Shown here: piece by piece, positions 13,339 to 20,097 of the stretch
Numbering within the stretch: the stretch's first letter is position 1
How the letters are laid out: the number at the start of each line of letters is the position of its first letter
Assembly (NCBI GenBank): GCA_002509485.1
Contig: DAWO01000043.1
Span: 2,819 to 25,070, forward strand
Source of the DNA: Methanolinea sp. UBA477
Lineage (GTDB): Archaea; Halobacteriota; Methanomicrobia; Methanomicrobiales; Methanospirillaceae
Direction: 5' to 3'
DNA: 22,252 nt
The notes under the pieces: model-generated
Told to the model about the DNA's origin: nothing
What the model saw: only the letters and a program-made list of their open reading frames with translations
Databases searched by the model: none
Made by a program: the position numbers and the translations under genes

Positions 13339-14082
13339 TCAGTCTGCCTCGATCCGGGGTGCGAGCAGATACTCCACGTGTCCGTTTCCACCGGCAATAT
13401 AGAACGAGAACTTGGCCGGATGGTCGATGCCAAGCGATACCTCGACCTCCTCCGCCTTGTTCATGACCTTCCCCATGTCTTTTAAGTAATCGAGCGAGAA
13501 GAGGGAGCGGGCCTCCGAGCTGTTGATGTAGTTCACCTCGTTCTTCCCAAACTCTCTCCTGATATGATCGGTGTCTCCCTCGGCGGACATATAGAAGAGC
13601 TGGTTCGCAGGGTCGATTCCAAGGGCCATCTTGTCGGAGACTACCGATGCGGCCTTTATCGCATTATTGAGTTCGCTTCCTGACAGGACGACCTTCCCGG
13701 GAAGGTCGATGTTTGGAGGGTTCGGATCTTTTCGTATCGTGTTTGGATCAAGGAGGGTTATGGAATACCGGTATCCCTCAAAACTCACTTTCAGTTTGTG
13801 CCCGTCGTCGGGAAGCTCGAGGATGATGAGATCGTCTTTCCCCATCATGCCAAAGATGTTCTTCATCTTGGCAATATCCATCCCGAGTTCGTTCTTCGTC
13901 GATTCAAAGGATTCAAAAGCTTCCTTCTTGAGGGAGAGCGAGATCATCGCGACATTTGCGGTATCCACTGCCCGGGTGCTCATGCCTGTATCGTCGGTAT
14001 GCAGACGGCACTCGGTCACCAGCGCCGATATTGCATCGATGGATTCCTTGAGAATATCTGCATCAATCGTTGCTTTTAACAT
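13339..14082 (-). CDS. pcn: DNA polymerase sliding clamp PCNA
   Basis: PCNA is the ring-shaped trimeric clamp that tethers polymerases, ligase and Fen1 to DNA. The 247-residue protein has the family N-terminus MLKATIDADILKESIDAISALVTE in pieces, RAVDTANVAMISL (around residue 37, the DNA-facing helix region), and the C-terminal EYLLAPRIEAD that forms part of the client-binding pocket. ATG 14082 is favoured over the adjacent ATG 14085 because of its better spacing from GGGGTGA and family N-termini. A TTAAAAATATG element (minus strand, 14122-14132) is the likely promoter, giving a leader of about 20 bases. It is followed immediately by priL, a replication pair. It is divergent from rlmE. Confidence 0.97.
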   Translation of the reverse strand: MLKATIDADILKESIDAISALVTECRLHTDDTGMSTRAVDTANVAMISLSLKKEAFESFESTKNELGMDIAKMKNIFGMMGKDDLIILELPDDGHKLKVSFEGYRYSITLLDPNTIRKDPNPPNIDLPGKVVLSGSELNNAIKAASVVSDKMALGIDPANQLFYMSAEGDTDHIRREFGKNEVNYINSSEARSLFSLDYLKDMGKVMNKAEEVEVSLGIDHPAKFSFYIAGGNGHVEYLLAPRIEAD

Positions 14083-14121
14083 CATTCACCCCGTATATAT
14101 GTAATATTAACTACACCACCA

Positions 14122-14154
14122 TATTTTTAATGATATCTGATTTCATCACGTGAT
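14122..14154. promoter_or_regulatory. divergent pcn / rlmE promoter region with a 10-bp palindrome
   Basis: The 99-base gap between pcn and rlmE holds an AT-rich core at 14122-14132 usable in either direction (TTAAAAATATG toward pcn on the minus strand) and a perfect palindrome ATCACGTGAT at 14145-14154. The palindrome lies upstream of the pcn TATA and downstream of any rlmE TATA. It could be an operator or chance; no regulator is identified. Confidence 0.35.
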
Positions 14155-14181
14155 CCGGGCGACCGGTGTTGGAGAGGGGAG

Positions 14182-14790
14182 ATGGGTTCGCAGTGGAGTA
14201 AAGACCGGAATTACATACGGGCAATGCGCGAGGGATACCGGTCCAGGGCCGCCTACAAGCTGCTGGAGATACAGGAGCGTCATCATATCATGCGTGATGA
14301 CGACAACGTGGTGGATCTCGGTGCGGCACCTGGAAGCTGGCTCCAGGTTGCGAGGCAGGCCACGAGGGGAAAGGTCGTCGGAATCGACTTAAACCCCATC
14401 CTCCCGATCGAGGGGGTAGAGACCATTGTCGGAGACTTCACGCGGGACGATGCACGGGAGAAGGTCAGGAGTATCCTCGGCCAGGTCAGTATCGTCCTCT
14501 CTGACGCGAGCCCGAAACTCTCGGGACACCGGAGCTATGACCAGGCACGGGCGACAGGTCTTGGTGACGATGCCCTCGCATTCGCATGCCGGGTCCTGAA
14601 AACAGGCGGAAATTTCGTGTTGAAATCGTTCCAGGGAGAGGATTTTCATATCCTTCTTGCAGAGGTCAGGAGATATTTCCTCTCGGTAAAGACGTTCCGG
14701 TGCAGAGCGTCACGCAAAGGAAGTTCGGAGATCTACATCATTGCAAAAAACTTCACGGGCTGCCAGTATGATTCTGAAGGACCCCTATAA
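14182..14790 (+). CDS. rlmE: 23S rRNA (uridine-2'-O-)-methyltransferase RlmE (FtsJ)
   Basis: RlmE methylates the ribose of a conserved uridine in the A-loop of 23S rRNA. The 202-residue protein has the complete K-D-K-E catalytic tetrad: K26 in SRAAYKLLE, D108 in LSDASPK, K148 in VLKSFQG and E183 in SSEIYI. The SAM-binding motif is DLGAAPGSW (45-53), followed by VVGIDLNP (65-72). The purine-rich GGAGAGGGG (14171-14179) precedes ATG 14182. No TRAM domain follows; the protein ends ten residues after the conserved region, in DSEGPL. Its last 23 bases overlap moaA, so the two are likely co-transcribed, although the functions are unrelated. An archaeal tRNA Nm-methyltransferase (Trm7 type) is the alternative, less likely from the neighbourhood-free sequence. 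Confidence 0.92.
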   Translation: MGSQWSKDRNYIRAMREGYRSRAAYKLLEIQERHHIMRDDDNVVDLGAAPGSWLQVARQATRGKVVGIDLNPILPIEGVETIVGDFTRDDAREKVRSILGQVSIVLSDASPKLSGHRSYDQARATGLGDDALAFACRVLKTGGNFVLKSFQGEDFHILLAEVRRYFLSVKTFRCRASRKGSSEIYIIAKNFTGCQYDSEGPL

Positions 14791-15646
14791 CCGTCCGGTA
14801 ACAAATATCCGGATCAGTCTTACCCCGGCATGTAACTTGAACTGCATCTATTGCCATTCGGAGGGCGAGGATTCGTCCCGGTACCGGATGAGTGCAGCAG
14901 AGATAGCCGAAATCCTGAACGTCGCAAAAGAATTCTCGATTAGAAGCGTGAAATTTACCGGCGGAGAGCCGCTCCTGCGGTCAGACCTCCCGGATATCAT
15001 CCAATCGGTCCCGGACGGGATGGAGAGTTCGCTGACAACCAACGGCGTCCTCCTGGCGGGGATGGCGGAAGACCTCAAGTCGGCAGGGCTGTCACGGGTG
15101 AATGTCAGCCTCGACAGCTTCAACAGGGATACATACCGGCGGATAACCGGTCATGATCGCCTCTCTGACGCCCTCGCAGGTATCGAGGCGGCAGTCGATG
15201 CCGGGCTGACGCCGGTCAAGATCAACATGGTCGTCCTCCAGGGTATAAACGAGAACGAGATCGGCGATCTCATCAACTACGTGAAGGGAAACCGAAACCT
15301 CGTCCTCCAACTCATCGAGCTGATGGAGATGGGCGGGTGCGTCCATCACAGCCAGTTGAATGGCGTGGAAGATATGCTGGCCGAAAACTCGAAGCAGATC
15401 ATCACCCGGAGGATGCATCACCGGAAGAAGTACTGCATGGACGGGGCCGAGGTGGAGGTGGTACGACCACTGCACAACACCGAGTTCTGCGGATACTGCA
15501 ACAGGCTCCGTGTCACATCGGACGGCAAGTTGAAGCCCTGCCTGCTCCGGACCGACAACCACGTCGATATCAGGGGTGCAACCGGACAGGAACTTCGCGA
15601 TCTCTTCGTCGAGGCCGTCCGGCGGCGTGAACCGTTCTACAAGTAA
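14768..15646 (+). CDS. moaA: GTP 3',8-cyclase MoaA
   Basis: MoaA starts molybdopterin synthesis by a radical rearrangement of GTP; methanogens need the cofactor for formylmethanofuran and formate dehydrogenases. From ATG 14768 it has 292 residues. Seen: the radical SAM cluster CNLNCIYC (C22, C26, C29), the SAM-binding GGEP (65-68), and the second C-terminal cluster FCGYCNRLRVTSDGKLKPC (C241, C244, C258, the CxxC-13-C pattern). This second cluster separates MoaA from other radical SAM proteins. The C-terminus ends RREPFYK and lacks the GG tail of bacterial MoaA, which I believe is usual for archaeal forms. A TTG at 14741 is the alternative start. The start lies within the rlmE coding end. Confidence 0.94.
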   Translation: MILKDPYNRPVTNIRISLTPACNLNCIYCHSEGEDSSRYRMSAAEIAEILNVAKEFSIRSVKFTGGEPLLRSDLPDIIQSVPDGMESSLTTNGVLLAGMAEDLKSAGLSRVNVSLDSFNRDTYRRITGHDRLSDALAGIEAAVDAGLTPVKINMVVLQGINENEIGDLINYVKGNRNLVLQLIELMEMGGCVHHSQLNGVEDMLAENSKQIITRRMHHRKKYCMDGAEVEVVRPLHNTEFCGYCNRLRVTSDGKLKPCLLRTDNHVDIRGATGQELRDLFVEAVRRREPFYK

Positions 15647-15813
15647 GACGCTCCTTCCCGGGTACACGAGTGCGATGGACGGACCCAGGCCCGGGCTGCC
15701 GGGTGCCACCCGCATCACCATCACGCTGCGATCCCATGGCGACGTGGTGGAATGACCCGATCCGTTCCTGCGTTCCCACGTGAAACAACAGTGGGCCATG
15801 AACGGGGAGGATC

Positions 15814-15820
15814 TTTTTTT
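15814..15820 (+). terminator. T7 terminator after moaA
   Basis: A run of seven T residues follows AACGGGGAGGATC. A small potential hairpin CCCAC (15777-15781) with GTGGG (15791-15795) precedes it. It lies 168 bases after the moaA stop and is the first strong T-tract on the plus strand, so it probably ends the rlmE-moaA message. Confidence 0.45.
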
Positions 15821-15868
15821 GGCTCTTCGCTACCAGGTGCGGGCAGGATTGATGAACCGGATACATTT

Positions 15869-15891
15869 TGTGGGGGCTATCCGCCCCCACA
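15869..15891. repeat. perfect GC hairpin, candidate dispersed repeat
   Basis: TGTGGGGGC (15869-15877) and GCCCCCACA (15883-15891) form a perfect 9-bp stem around the loop TATCC. It is followed by CCCCCATGTGCGATG and flanked by TTTT on the left. There is no T-tract after it on either strand, so it is not an ordinary terminator. I have a loose impression that similar GGGGGC/GCCCCC elements recur between genes in Methanomicrobiales, which would make it a REP- or MITE-like element, but a second copy is not visible in this window. Confidence 0.45.
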
Positions 15892-15923
15892 CCCCCATGT
15901 GCGATGTCTGCGCCGCCGCCCGA

Positions 15924-15992
15924 AGGACGCCCCGAGGCTGATTCACAGTCAAAATTTGAGCAATTGGATATGAGTTCTGTGAGGACGCCCCG
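15924..15992. repeat. 11-base direct repeats with an internal inverted repeat
   Basis: AGGACGCCCCG occurs at 15924-15934 and again at 15982-15992, 58 bases apart. Between them TCACAG (15943-15948) and CTGTGA (15977-15982) are inverted, the second abutting the second direct repeat. This may be debris of a mobile element or a small RNA fold. It is too short to assign. Confidence 0.35.
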
Positions 15993-16070
15993 GCAGCGGT
16001 TGTGAGTGACTGAATTGGTATGCGGATACACAAAACAGCGATGAGGTTTTTTCCGATTCGGCCCCATTGC

Positions 16071-16081
16071 AAATTTATATC
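16071..16081 (+). promoter_or_regulatory. TATA promoter of the 167-residue orphan gene
   Basis: AAATTTATATC contains a near-consensus archaeal TATA box, TTTATAT at 16074-16080. Its centre is 30 bases ahead of ATG 16107, which predicts a leaderless or very short leader message and fixes the start of the gene. Confidence 0.65.
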
Positions 16082-16106
16082 CCTGAACGGGTCGAATATA
16101 CAAAAC

Positions 16107-16610
16107 ATGGCTTCAGACCAGGAATATATACATGTTCTGGAACACCTGTACGAGAAATCCCTGATCCTGCAGGACGAGAACATGTGGCATCCGGTTCTTG
16201 CTTTTTATTTTATGGATGCCCTTGCCCACCTGGACTACACGGTCGGTCTCATGGCCTATCACTACAAGTCTCCACGGGTGATGATGACAGGCGAGTATCT
16301 CAGGTGCAGGGTCGACCAGGCGAAAGAGGGTGACCGCCAGAAGTTCCCTGCCTTCATCAACTGGCTCCGGGCAGAACATCCCGGGCGCTTCGAAGCGCTG
16401 CCGACGCTCTGGAGAAAGATCTACGATACCGAAGACGAGGCGATGTACTTGAGTTTCCGCATCGTCTTTGAGCGGGACAGCACGAACCCCATTCGCCCTC
16501 ATGTCTTCCGCCAGCTCATTGACGAATTTTTCAAGCAGGATTTCTTAAAAACGCTCTATAGCGATGCCTCGCTTGGTCAGCTCATCGAGGAGTTCAAGCA
16601 TAAGGCCTGA
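16107..16610 (+). CDS. unrecognised 167-residue soluble protein
   Basis: I do not recognise the family. The protein starts MASDQEYIHVLEHLYEKS and is predicted mainly helical, rich in aromatic residues (FYFMDALAHLDYTVGLMAYHY), with no signal peptide, membrane span or cysteine clusters. A mid-region WLRAEHPGRFEALPTLWRKIYDTEDEA and a C-terminal LIDEFFKQDFLKTLY suggest a compact helical bundle. His/Asp-rich positions in the first third (WHPVL, HLDYT, YHYK) could bind metal, but no known motif is present. The frame extends upstream to 16020, but the promoter at 16074-16080 excludes that start. The M20 peptidase gene begins 21 bases downstream, so the two likely form an operon, which is the only functional hint. 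Confidence 0.78.
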   Translation: MASDQEYIHVLEHLYEKSLILQDENMWHPVLAFYFMDALAHLDYTVGLMAYHYKSPRVMMTGEYLRCRVDQAKEGDRQKFPAFINWLRAEHPGRFEALPTLWRKIYDTEDEAMYLSFRIVFERDSTNPIRPHVFRQLIDEFFKQDFLKTLYSDASLGQLIEEFKHKA

Positions 16611-16631
16611 AGAAAAGAATGGTCCGCCTCC

Positions 16632-17804
16632 ATGAACGTCGCACAGCTCTGCCAGGACCTGGTCTCCATCAGGAGTGAGAACCCGCCGGGCGACACCAGC
16701 GGGGTCATCGAATACATACGAGGCTTCACAGAGGCTCTCGGTATCCAGACCAGGATAACGAGCAACAGGGATGGACGGACGAACCTCGTGAGTGCTCACA
16801 CAACAAACCCGCTTCTCCTCTGCGGCCACGTCGACGTGGTTCCGGCATTAAAAGAGGGATGGTCCGTCGATCCCTACTCGGGAGATATCCGTGACGGTTT
16901 CGTCTGGGGACGGGGCGCAACCGACATGAAGGGGGGCTGTGCGGCAATCCTCTCGGCATGCCGGGAGGTCGTCGATTCCGGGGAAGAACTACCCTGTGAC
17001 CTGGCATTCGTCTGTGACGAAGAGACGAGCGGGACCTTCGGGATCAGGCACCTCCTGGCAGAAGGGCTTCTCTCTCCCTGTGACTGCCTGATTGCAGAAC
17101 CCACCCCCGCACTCCACCCGAATATCGGGCAGAAAGGCCTGATGCGTATCAGGTTTGAATTCATTGGTGAACCGGGCCACAGTTCTCTCTACCCGCTCAG
17201 GGGAGTATCCGCTATCATGGAGGCATACAGCCTGCTTGAACGCCTGAAGGATATCCATTCGCAGGACCATGATCCCGGCCCGGAACTCTCCGCAATCATC
17301 GGGGAGTCGTCACGGGTGCTCGAGGAAGAGGTCGGGTTGTCTGATGGTGAACATGTCCTGAGACGGGTCATGTTCAACCCGGGAAGGATAGAAGGGGGTG
17401 AGAAGGCCAACATCGTCGCACAGTCCTGCACTCTCGAGCTCGATATCAGGCTGCCGTGGGGATGCTCGATCTCTGCCCTGAAAGAGGATCTCGTCTCATC
17501 GGCGCCGGGGGCGAAGATCTCGTCGGGTGACAGCGCCGGGCCCTCGTTCACGTCCCCTGACACCAGGGTCGTCCAGAGAACGCTCCACGAGATTGCCAGG
17601 GTTTATGGTTCCTCCGGGTCCCCGATCGTCTCCTGGGCGGCAAGTGATGCACGTTTTCTAAGGAAAGCCGGGTTCTTTGTCGTAGAATACGGGCCCGGTG
17701 ATATCAGCCTGCTCCATGCGATCGACGAGCGTGTCTCCATCGAGTCGCTGGAGGGCGCATGCGATGTGTTCGCCGGGCTTATCCGGTCTTACATGAATGA
17801 ATGA
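16632..17804 (+). CDS. M20-family metallopeptidase (DapE/ArgE-like)
   Basis: This is a two-domain zinc amidohydrolase of the M20 family, which includes succinyl-diaminopimelate desuccinylase, acetylornithine deacetylase and dipeptidases. The 390-residue length fits DapE/ArgE. Metal ligands are visible: H66 in CGHVDVVP, D98 in RGATDMKGG, the catalytic pair E130-E131 in CDEETSG, E156 in IAEPT, and H362 in LLHAIDE. The dimerisation or lid domain is about 170-285. Archaeal methanogens usually make diaminopimelate by the DapL transaminase route, which needs no desuccinylation, so a DapE role should not be assumed even with dapA/dapB 5-7 kb away. ArgE-like or peptidase activity is equally possible. 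It follows the orphan gene by 21 bases and converges with nfnB. Confidence 0.85.
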   Translation: MNVAQLCQDLVSIRSENPPGDTSGVIEYIRGFTEALGIQTRITSNRDGRTNLVSAHTTNPLLLCGHVDVVPALKEGWSVDPYSGDIRDGFVWGRGATDMKGGCAAILSACREVVDSGEELPCDLAFVCDEETSGTFGIRHLLAEGLLSPCDCLIAEPTPALHPNIGQKGLMRIRFEFIGEPGHSSLYPLRGVSAIMEAYSLLERLKDIHSQDHDPGPELSAIIGESSRVLEEEVGLSDGEHVLRRVMFNPGRIEGGEKANIVAQSCTLELDIRLPWGCSISALKEDLVSSAPGAKISSGDSAGPSFTSPDTRVVQRTLHEIARVYGSSGSPIVSWAASDARFLRKAGFFVVEYGPGDISLLHAIDERVSIESLEGACDVFAGLIRSYMNE

Positions 17805-17864
17805 AAAGAATGTCTCCGTCCCGCATCCTGAGAGCAGGACGTGAAATGAGGCCCGGATAACAAT

Positions 17865-19208
17865 TTATTCTTCGCGGAGCATCCTGTCGATCGCCTTTGC
17901 GGCGGTCTTTGCCCCACCCATCGCAAGGATCACCGTTGCCGCACCGGTAGCCACGTCACCGGCGGCAAAGACGTGCGGTATGGCCGTTCTCCCTTCTTCG
18001 TCGACGAGGATGTTTCCCTTCGGGCCGTATTCCACCCCCCGCATCTGCCGGATGAGAAGGGGATTGGGGCCCTGGCCTATCGCCTCGATGCAGACATCGG
18101 CATCGATTGTAAAGTTGCTTCCGGGAATCGGCTGGGGCTCCGGCCTCCCGCTCACGTCGTTTGCGCACATCTCCATTCTCACGCATTCGACACCGGTCAC
18201 CTCGGGATCACCGTGGATCCTGACCGGGTTTGCACAGCAGATGATCTCGACTCCCTCCTCCTTTGCATGGATGATCTCTGCCCACCTGGCCGGCAGGTCG
18301 TCCTCCCGTCTCCGGTAGACGAGTGTGACCCTGGCTCCGAGTCTCCGTGAGGTGCGGGCGGCATCCATCGCAACGTTTCCCCCACCCACCACGACAACCC
18401 TGCTGCCCCGGGCAACCGGCGTATCAAACTCCGGGAACCGGTCGGCATGCATCAGGTTCACCCTGGTCAGGAACTCGTTCGCAGAATAGACGCCGTTTAA
18501 ATTCTCCCCGGGTATGCCCATGAAGAAGGGGAGTCCTGCCCCGGTTCCGAGAAAGACCGCGTCATACGAGAGCAGTTCGTCCACGGTCACGCTCTGGCCG
18601 GCGAGGTGATTGAGACGGATCTCCACTCCCATGATGGCGATCTGTGCAATCTCGGCTTCGACGACGACCTTTGGAAGCCGGAAGGAGGGTATTCCGTATA
18701 CAAGCACGCCACCGGGCCTGTGCAGGGACTCGAAAATTGTCACTTTGTGGCCTGCCCGGGCGAGTTCTGCAGCTGCTGCAAGCCCTGAAGGGCCCGATCC
18801 CACCACCGCCACCCGTTTTCCTGTCGGCTGGGCCACATCCGGAAGGGATATCCCCTGTTCCTTCTCCCAGTCGGCTACAAACCTCTCCAATGCACCGATC
18901 CTGACAGGGAGACCTTTCTTTCCGAGGATGCAGGAGCCCTCGCACTGGATCTCCTGCGGACAGACCCTCCCGCATATTGCCGGGAAGAGGTTGTCCCGCT
19001 TGATGATGTCTGCCGCCCCCCTGAAATTCGCAGAGGCGACCTCGGCAAGAAAAGCAGGGATGTCGATTTCGACCGGGCATCCCCCGACACAGGTGGGTTT
19101 CTTGCACCGGATGCACCGTTCTGCTTCCACGACAGCGGTGGCGGGTGTGAGGCCCTGGTCGACCTCAAGAAAGTCGTGTACCCGTTCATCTGCGGGACGG
19201 TCAGTCAT
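17865..19208 (-). CDS. nfnB: NfnB / SudA-type FAD oxidoreductase large subunit (NADPH side)
   Basis: This subunit resembles the small chain of glutamate synthase and the large chain of NADH-dependent ferredoxin:NADP+ oxidoreductase (NfnB) or sulfide dehydrogenase (SudA). From ATG 19208 it has 447 residues. Two [4Fe-4S] motifs lie at the N-terminus: C32, C35, C40, C44 and C79, C83, C89, C93. FAD binds at GSGPSG (137-142), NADP(H) at GGGNVAMD (275-282), and FAADGVA-type FAAGDVATGAA lies near the end. The longer open frame to 19355 is inside nfnA and rejected. The ATG overlaps the nfnA stop by eight bases. A glutamate synthase role is unlikely because the large GltB chain is absent and nfnA is adjacent. 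Bifurcation is inferred from the pairing. Confidence 0.86.
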   Translation of the reverse strand: MTDRPADERVHDFLEVDQGLTPATAVVEAERCIRCKKPTCVGGCPVEIDIPAFLAEVASANFRGAADIIKRDNLFPAICGRVCPQEIQCEGSCILGKKGLPVRIGALERFVADWEKEQGISLPDVAQPTGKRVAVVGSGPSGLAAAAELARAGHKVTIFESLHRPGGVLVYGIPSFRLPKVVVEAEIAQIAIMGVEIRLNHLAGQSVTVDELLSYDAVFLGTGAGLPFFMGIPGENLNGVYSANEFLTRVNLMHADRFPEFDTPVARGSRVVVVGGGNVAMDAARTSRRLGARVTLVYRRREDDLPARWAEIIHAKEEGVEIICCANPVRIHGDPEVTGVECVRMEMCANDVSGRPEPQPIPGSNFTIDADVCIEAIGQGPNPLLIRQMRGVEYGPKGNILVDEEGRTAIPHVFAAGDVATGAATVILAMGGAKTAAKAIDRMLREE

Positions 19209-20058
19209 GAAGCCCGTTCTCCCGGCACGCACACCTGTCGTTGTGATACACGTCCAGGGCTTCCCGTTCCTCCCTGAGATAGATCCGCTGCCGCTGCATG
19301 AGGGTGTCGAAATCGACCTGGTGCGCATCAAACTCAGGACCGTCGACACATGCAAAGCGGGTCTCTCCGCCCACCACGACCCTGCACGAGCCGCACATTC
19401 CTGTCCCGTCGACCATAATCGGGTTCAGGCTCACGTAGGTCTTCACACCATAGGGCAACGTGACCTGGGACGTGACCTTCATCATGATCGCGGGGCCGAT
19501 GATCCAGGCGCAGTCCATCGGGCCTTCCTCGAGCCGGGTCCGCAGGACGTCGCTGACAAACCCGTGTGTCCCCCTGCTCCCGTCATCGGTCGTGATGTAG
19601 AGTTCGTCGCAGATCTCCCGCATCTCGTCTTCGAGTATGAGGAGATCGGCATTCCTGGCCCCGATTATTCCTGTCACGTGGTTGCCTGCGGCTTTTGCAG
19701 CGCGGGCGATGATCGGCGTACTGGCGATCCCGACACCACCCCCGATCACTGCACATGTTCCGTTTGACGGGATCTCGCTTGGCTTTCCCAGCGGGCCGGC
19801 GACATCGAGAATGGTATCCCCGGCCTTCAGTTCGGACAGGTGTGATGTCGTCTTCCCTATGGCCATGAAGATAATCCTCACCGAATCGTCCTCTACCGCC
19901 GAGATGGTGAGCGGAATTCGCTCTCCCTGCTGGTCGATCCTGACGATCAGGAACTGGCCTGCCCGTGCCTGCCTGGCGACGTGCGGTGCGCATACCCACA
20001 TCTGAAAGACTTTGGCTGCGAGTTTTTCTGCTTTTTCGACCCTGTACAACCGGTTCAC
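19201..20058 (-). CDS. nfnA: NfnA / SudB-type FAD/NAD-binding [2Fe-2S] subunit
   Basis: The 285-residue subunit is of the ferredoxin-NADP reductase type seen in NfnA, SudB and PyrK. Seen: RIPLTIS (47-53), the flavin-binding RxPxxxS pattern, GGGVGIA (106-112) for NAD(H), and a C-terminal cluster DGTGMCGSCRV with D217, C222, C225 and C237. An aspartate with three cysteines is the unusual ligand set described for NfnA. PyrK would have four cysteines and a pyrD neighbour, neither of which is seen. The start is GTG 20058, but GAGGA abuts it; TTG 20049 (MYRVEKAEKL) is a better-spaced alternative. A Cys pair CAC (276-278) lies at the tail. It follows arcS by 39 bases and overlaps nfnB. Confidence 0.86.
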   Translation of the reverse strand: MNRLYRVEKAEKLAAKVFQMWVCAPHVARQARAGQFLIVRIDQQGERIPLTISAVEDDSVRIIFMAIGKTTSHLSELKAGDTILDVAGPLGKPSEIPSNGTCAVIGGGVGIASTPIIARAAKAAGNHVTGIIGARNADLLILEDEMREICDELYITTDDGSRGTHGFVSDVLRTRLEEGPMDCAWIIGPAIMMKVTSQVTLPYGVKTYVSLNPIMVDGTGMCGSCRVVVGGETRFACVDGPEFDAHQVDFDTLMQRQRIYLREEREALDVYHNDRCACRENGLHD

Positions 20059-20097
20059 TCCTCTGACAGCCGGTATATTCCTGCAATTTTGTTGTAT

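Larger units (their letters stand above)
15647..16106. other. 460-base stretch without a convincing gene
   Basis: It separates moaA from the next gene. It holds a T7 run (15814-15820), a strong GC hairpin (15869-15891), two copies of an 11-base direct repeat (15924-15934 and 15982-15992), a T6 run (16047-16052) and the promoter of the next gene. A 26-codon frame at 15675-15755 and longer minus-strand frames are open, but their protein is rich in Gly, Pro and Arg as in random GC-rich DNA, and I do not count them as genes. Confidence 0.55.

Noticed and set aside
15869..15891. Hairpin as an intrinsic terminator of moaA
   Set aside because: No T-tract follows on either strand; the T7 run at 15814-15820 is the more likely terminator.
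15570..16183. Minus-strand frames of 117-177 codons across the hairpin region
   Set aside because: They run through the hairpin and repeats, extend antisense into moaA and the orphan gene, and have low-complexity Gly/Pro/Arg proteins.
17865..19208. Glutamate synthase small subunit
   Set aside because: No large GltB chain is present and the adjacent [2Fe-2S] FAD/NAD subunit points to an NfnAB or SudAB pair.
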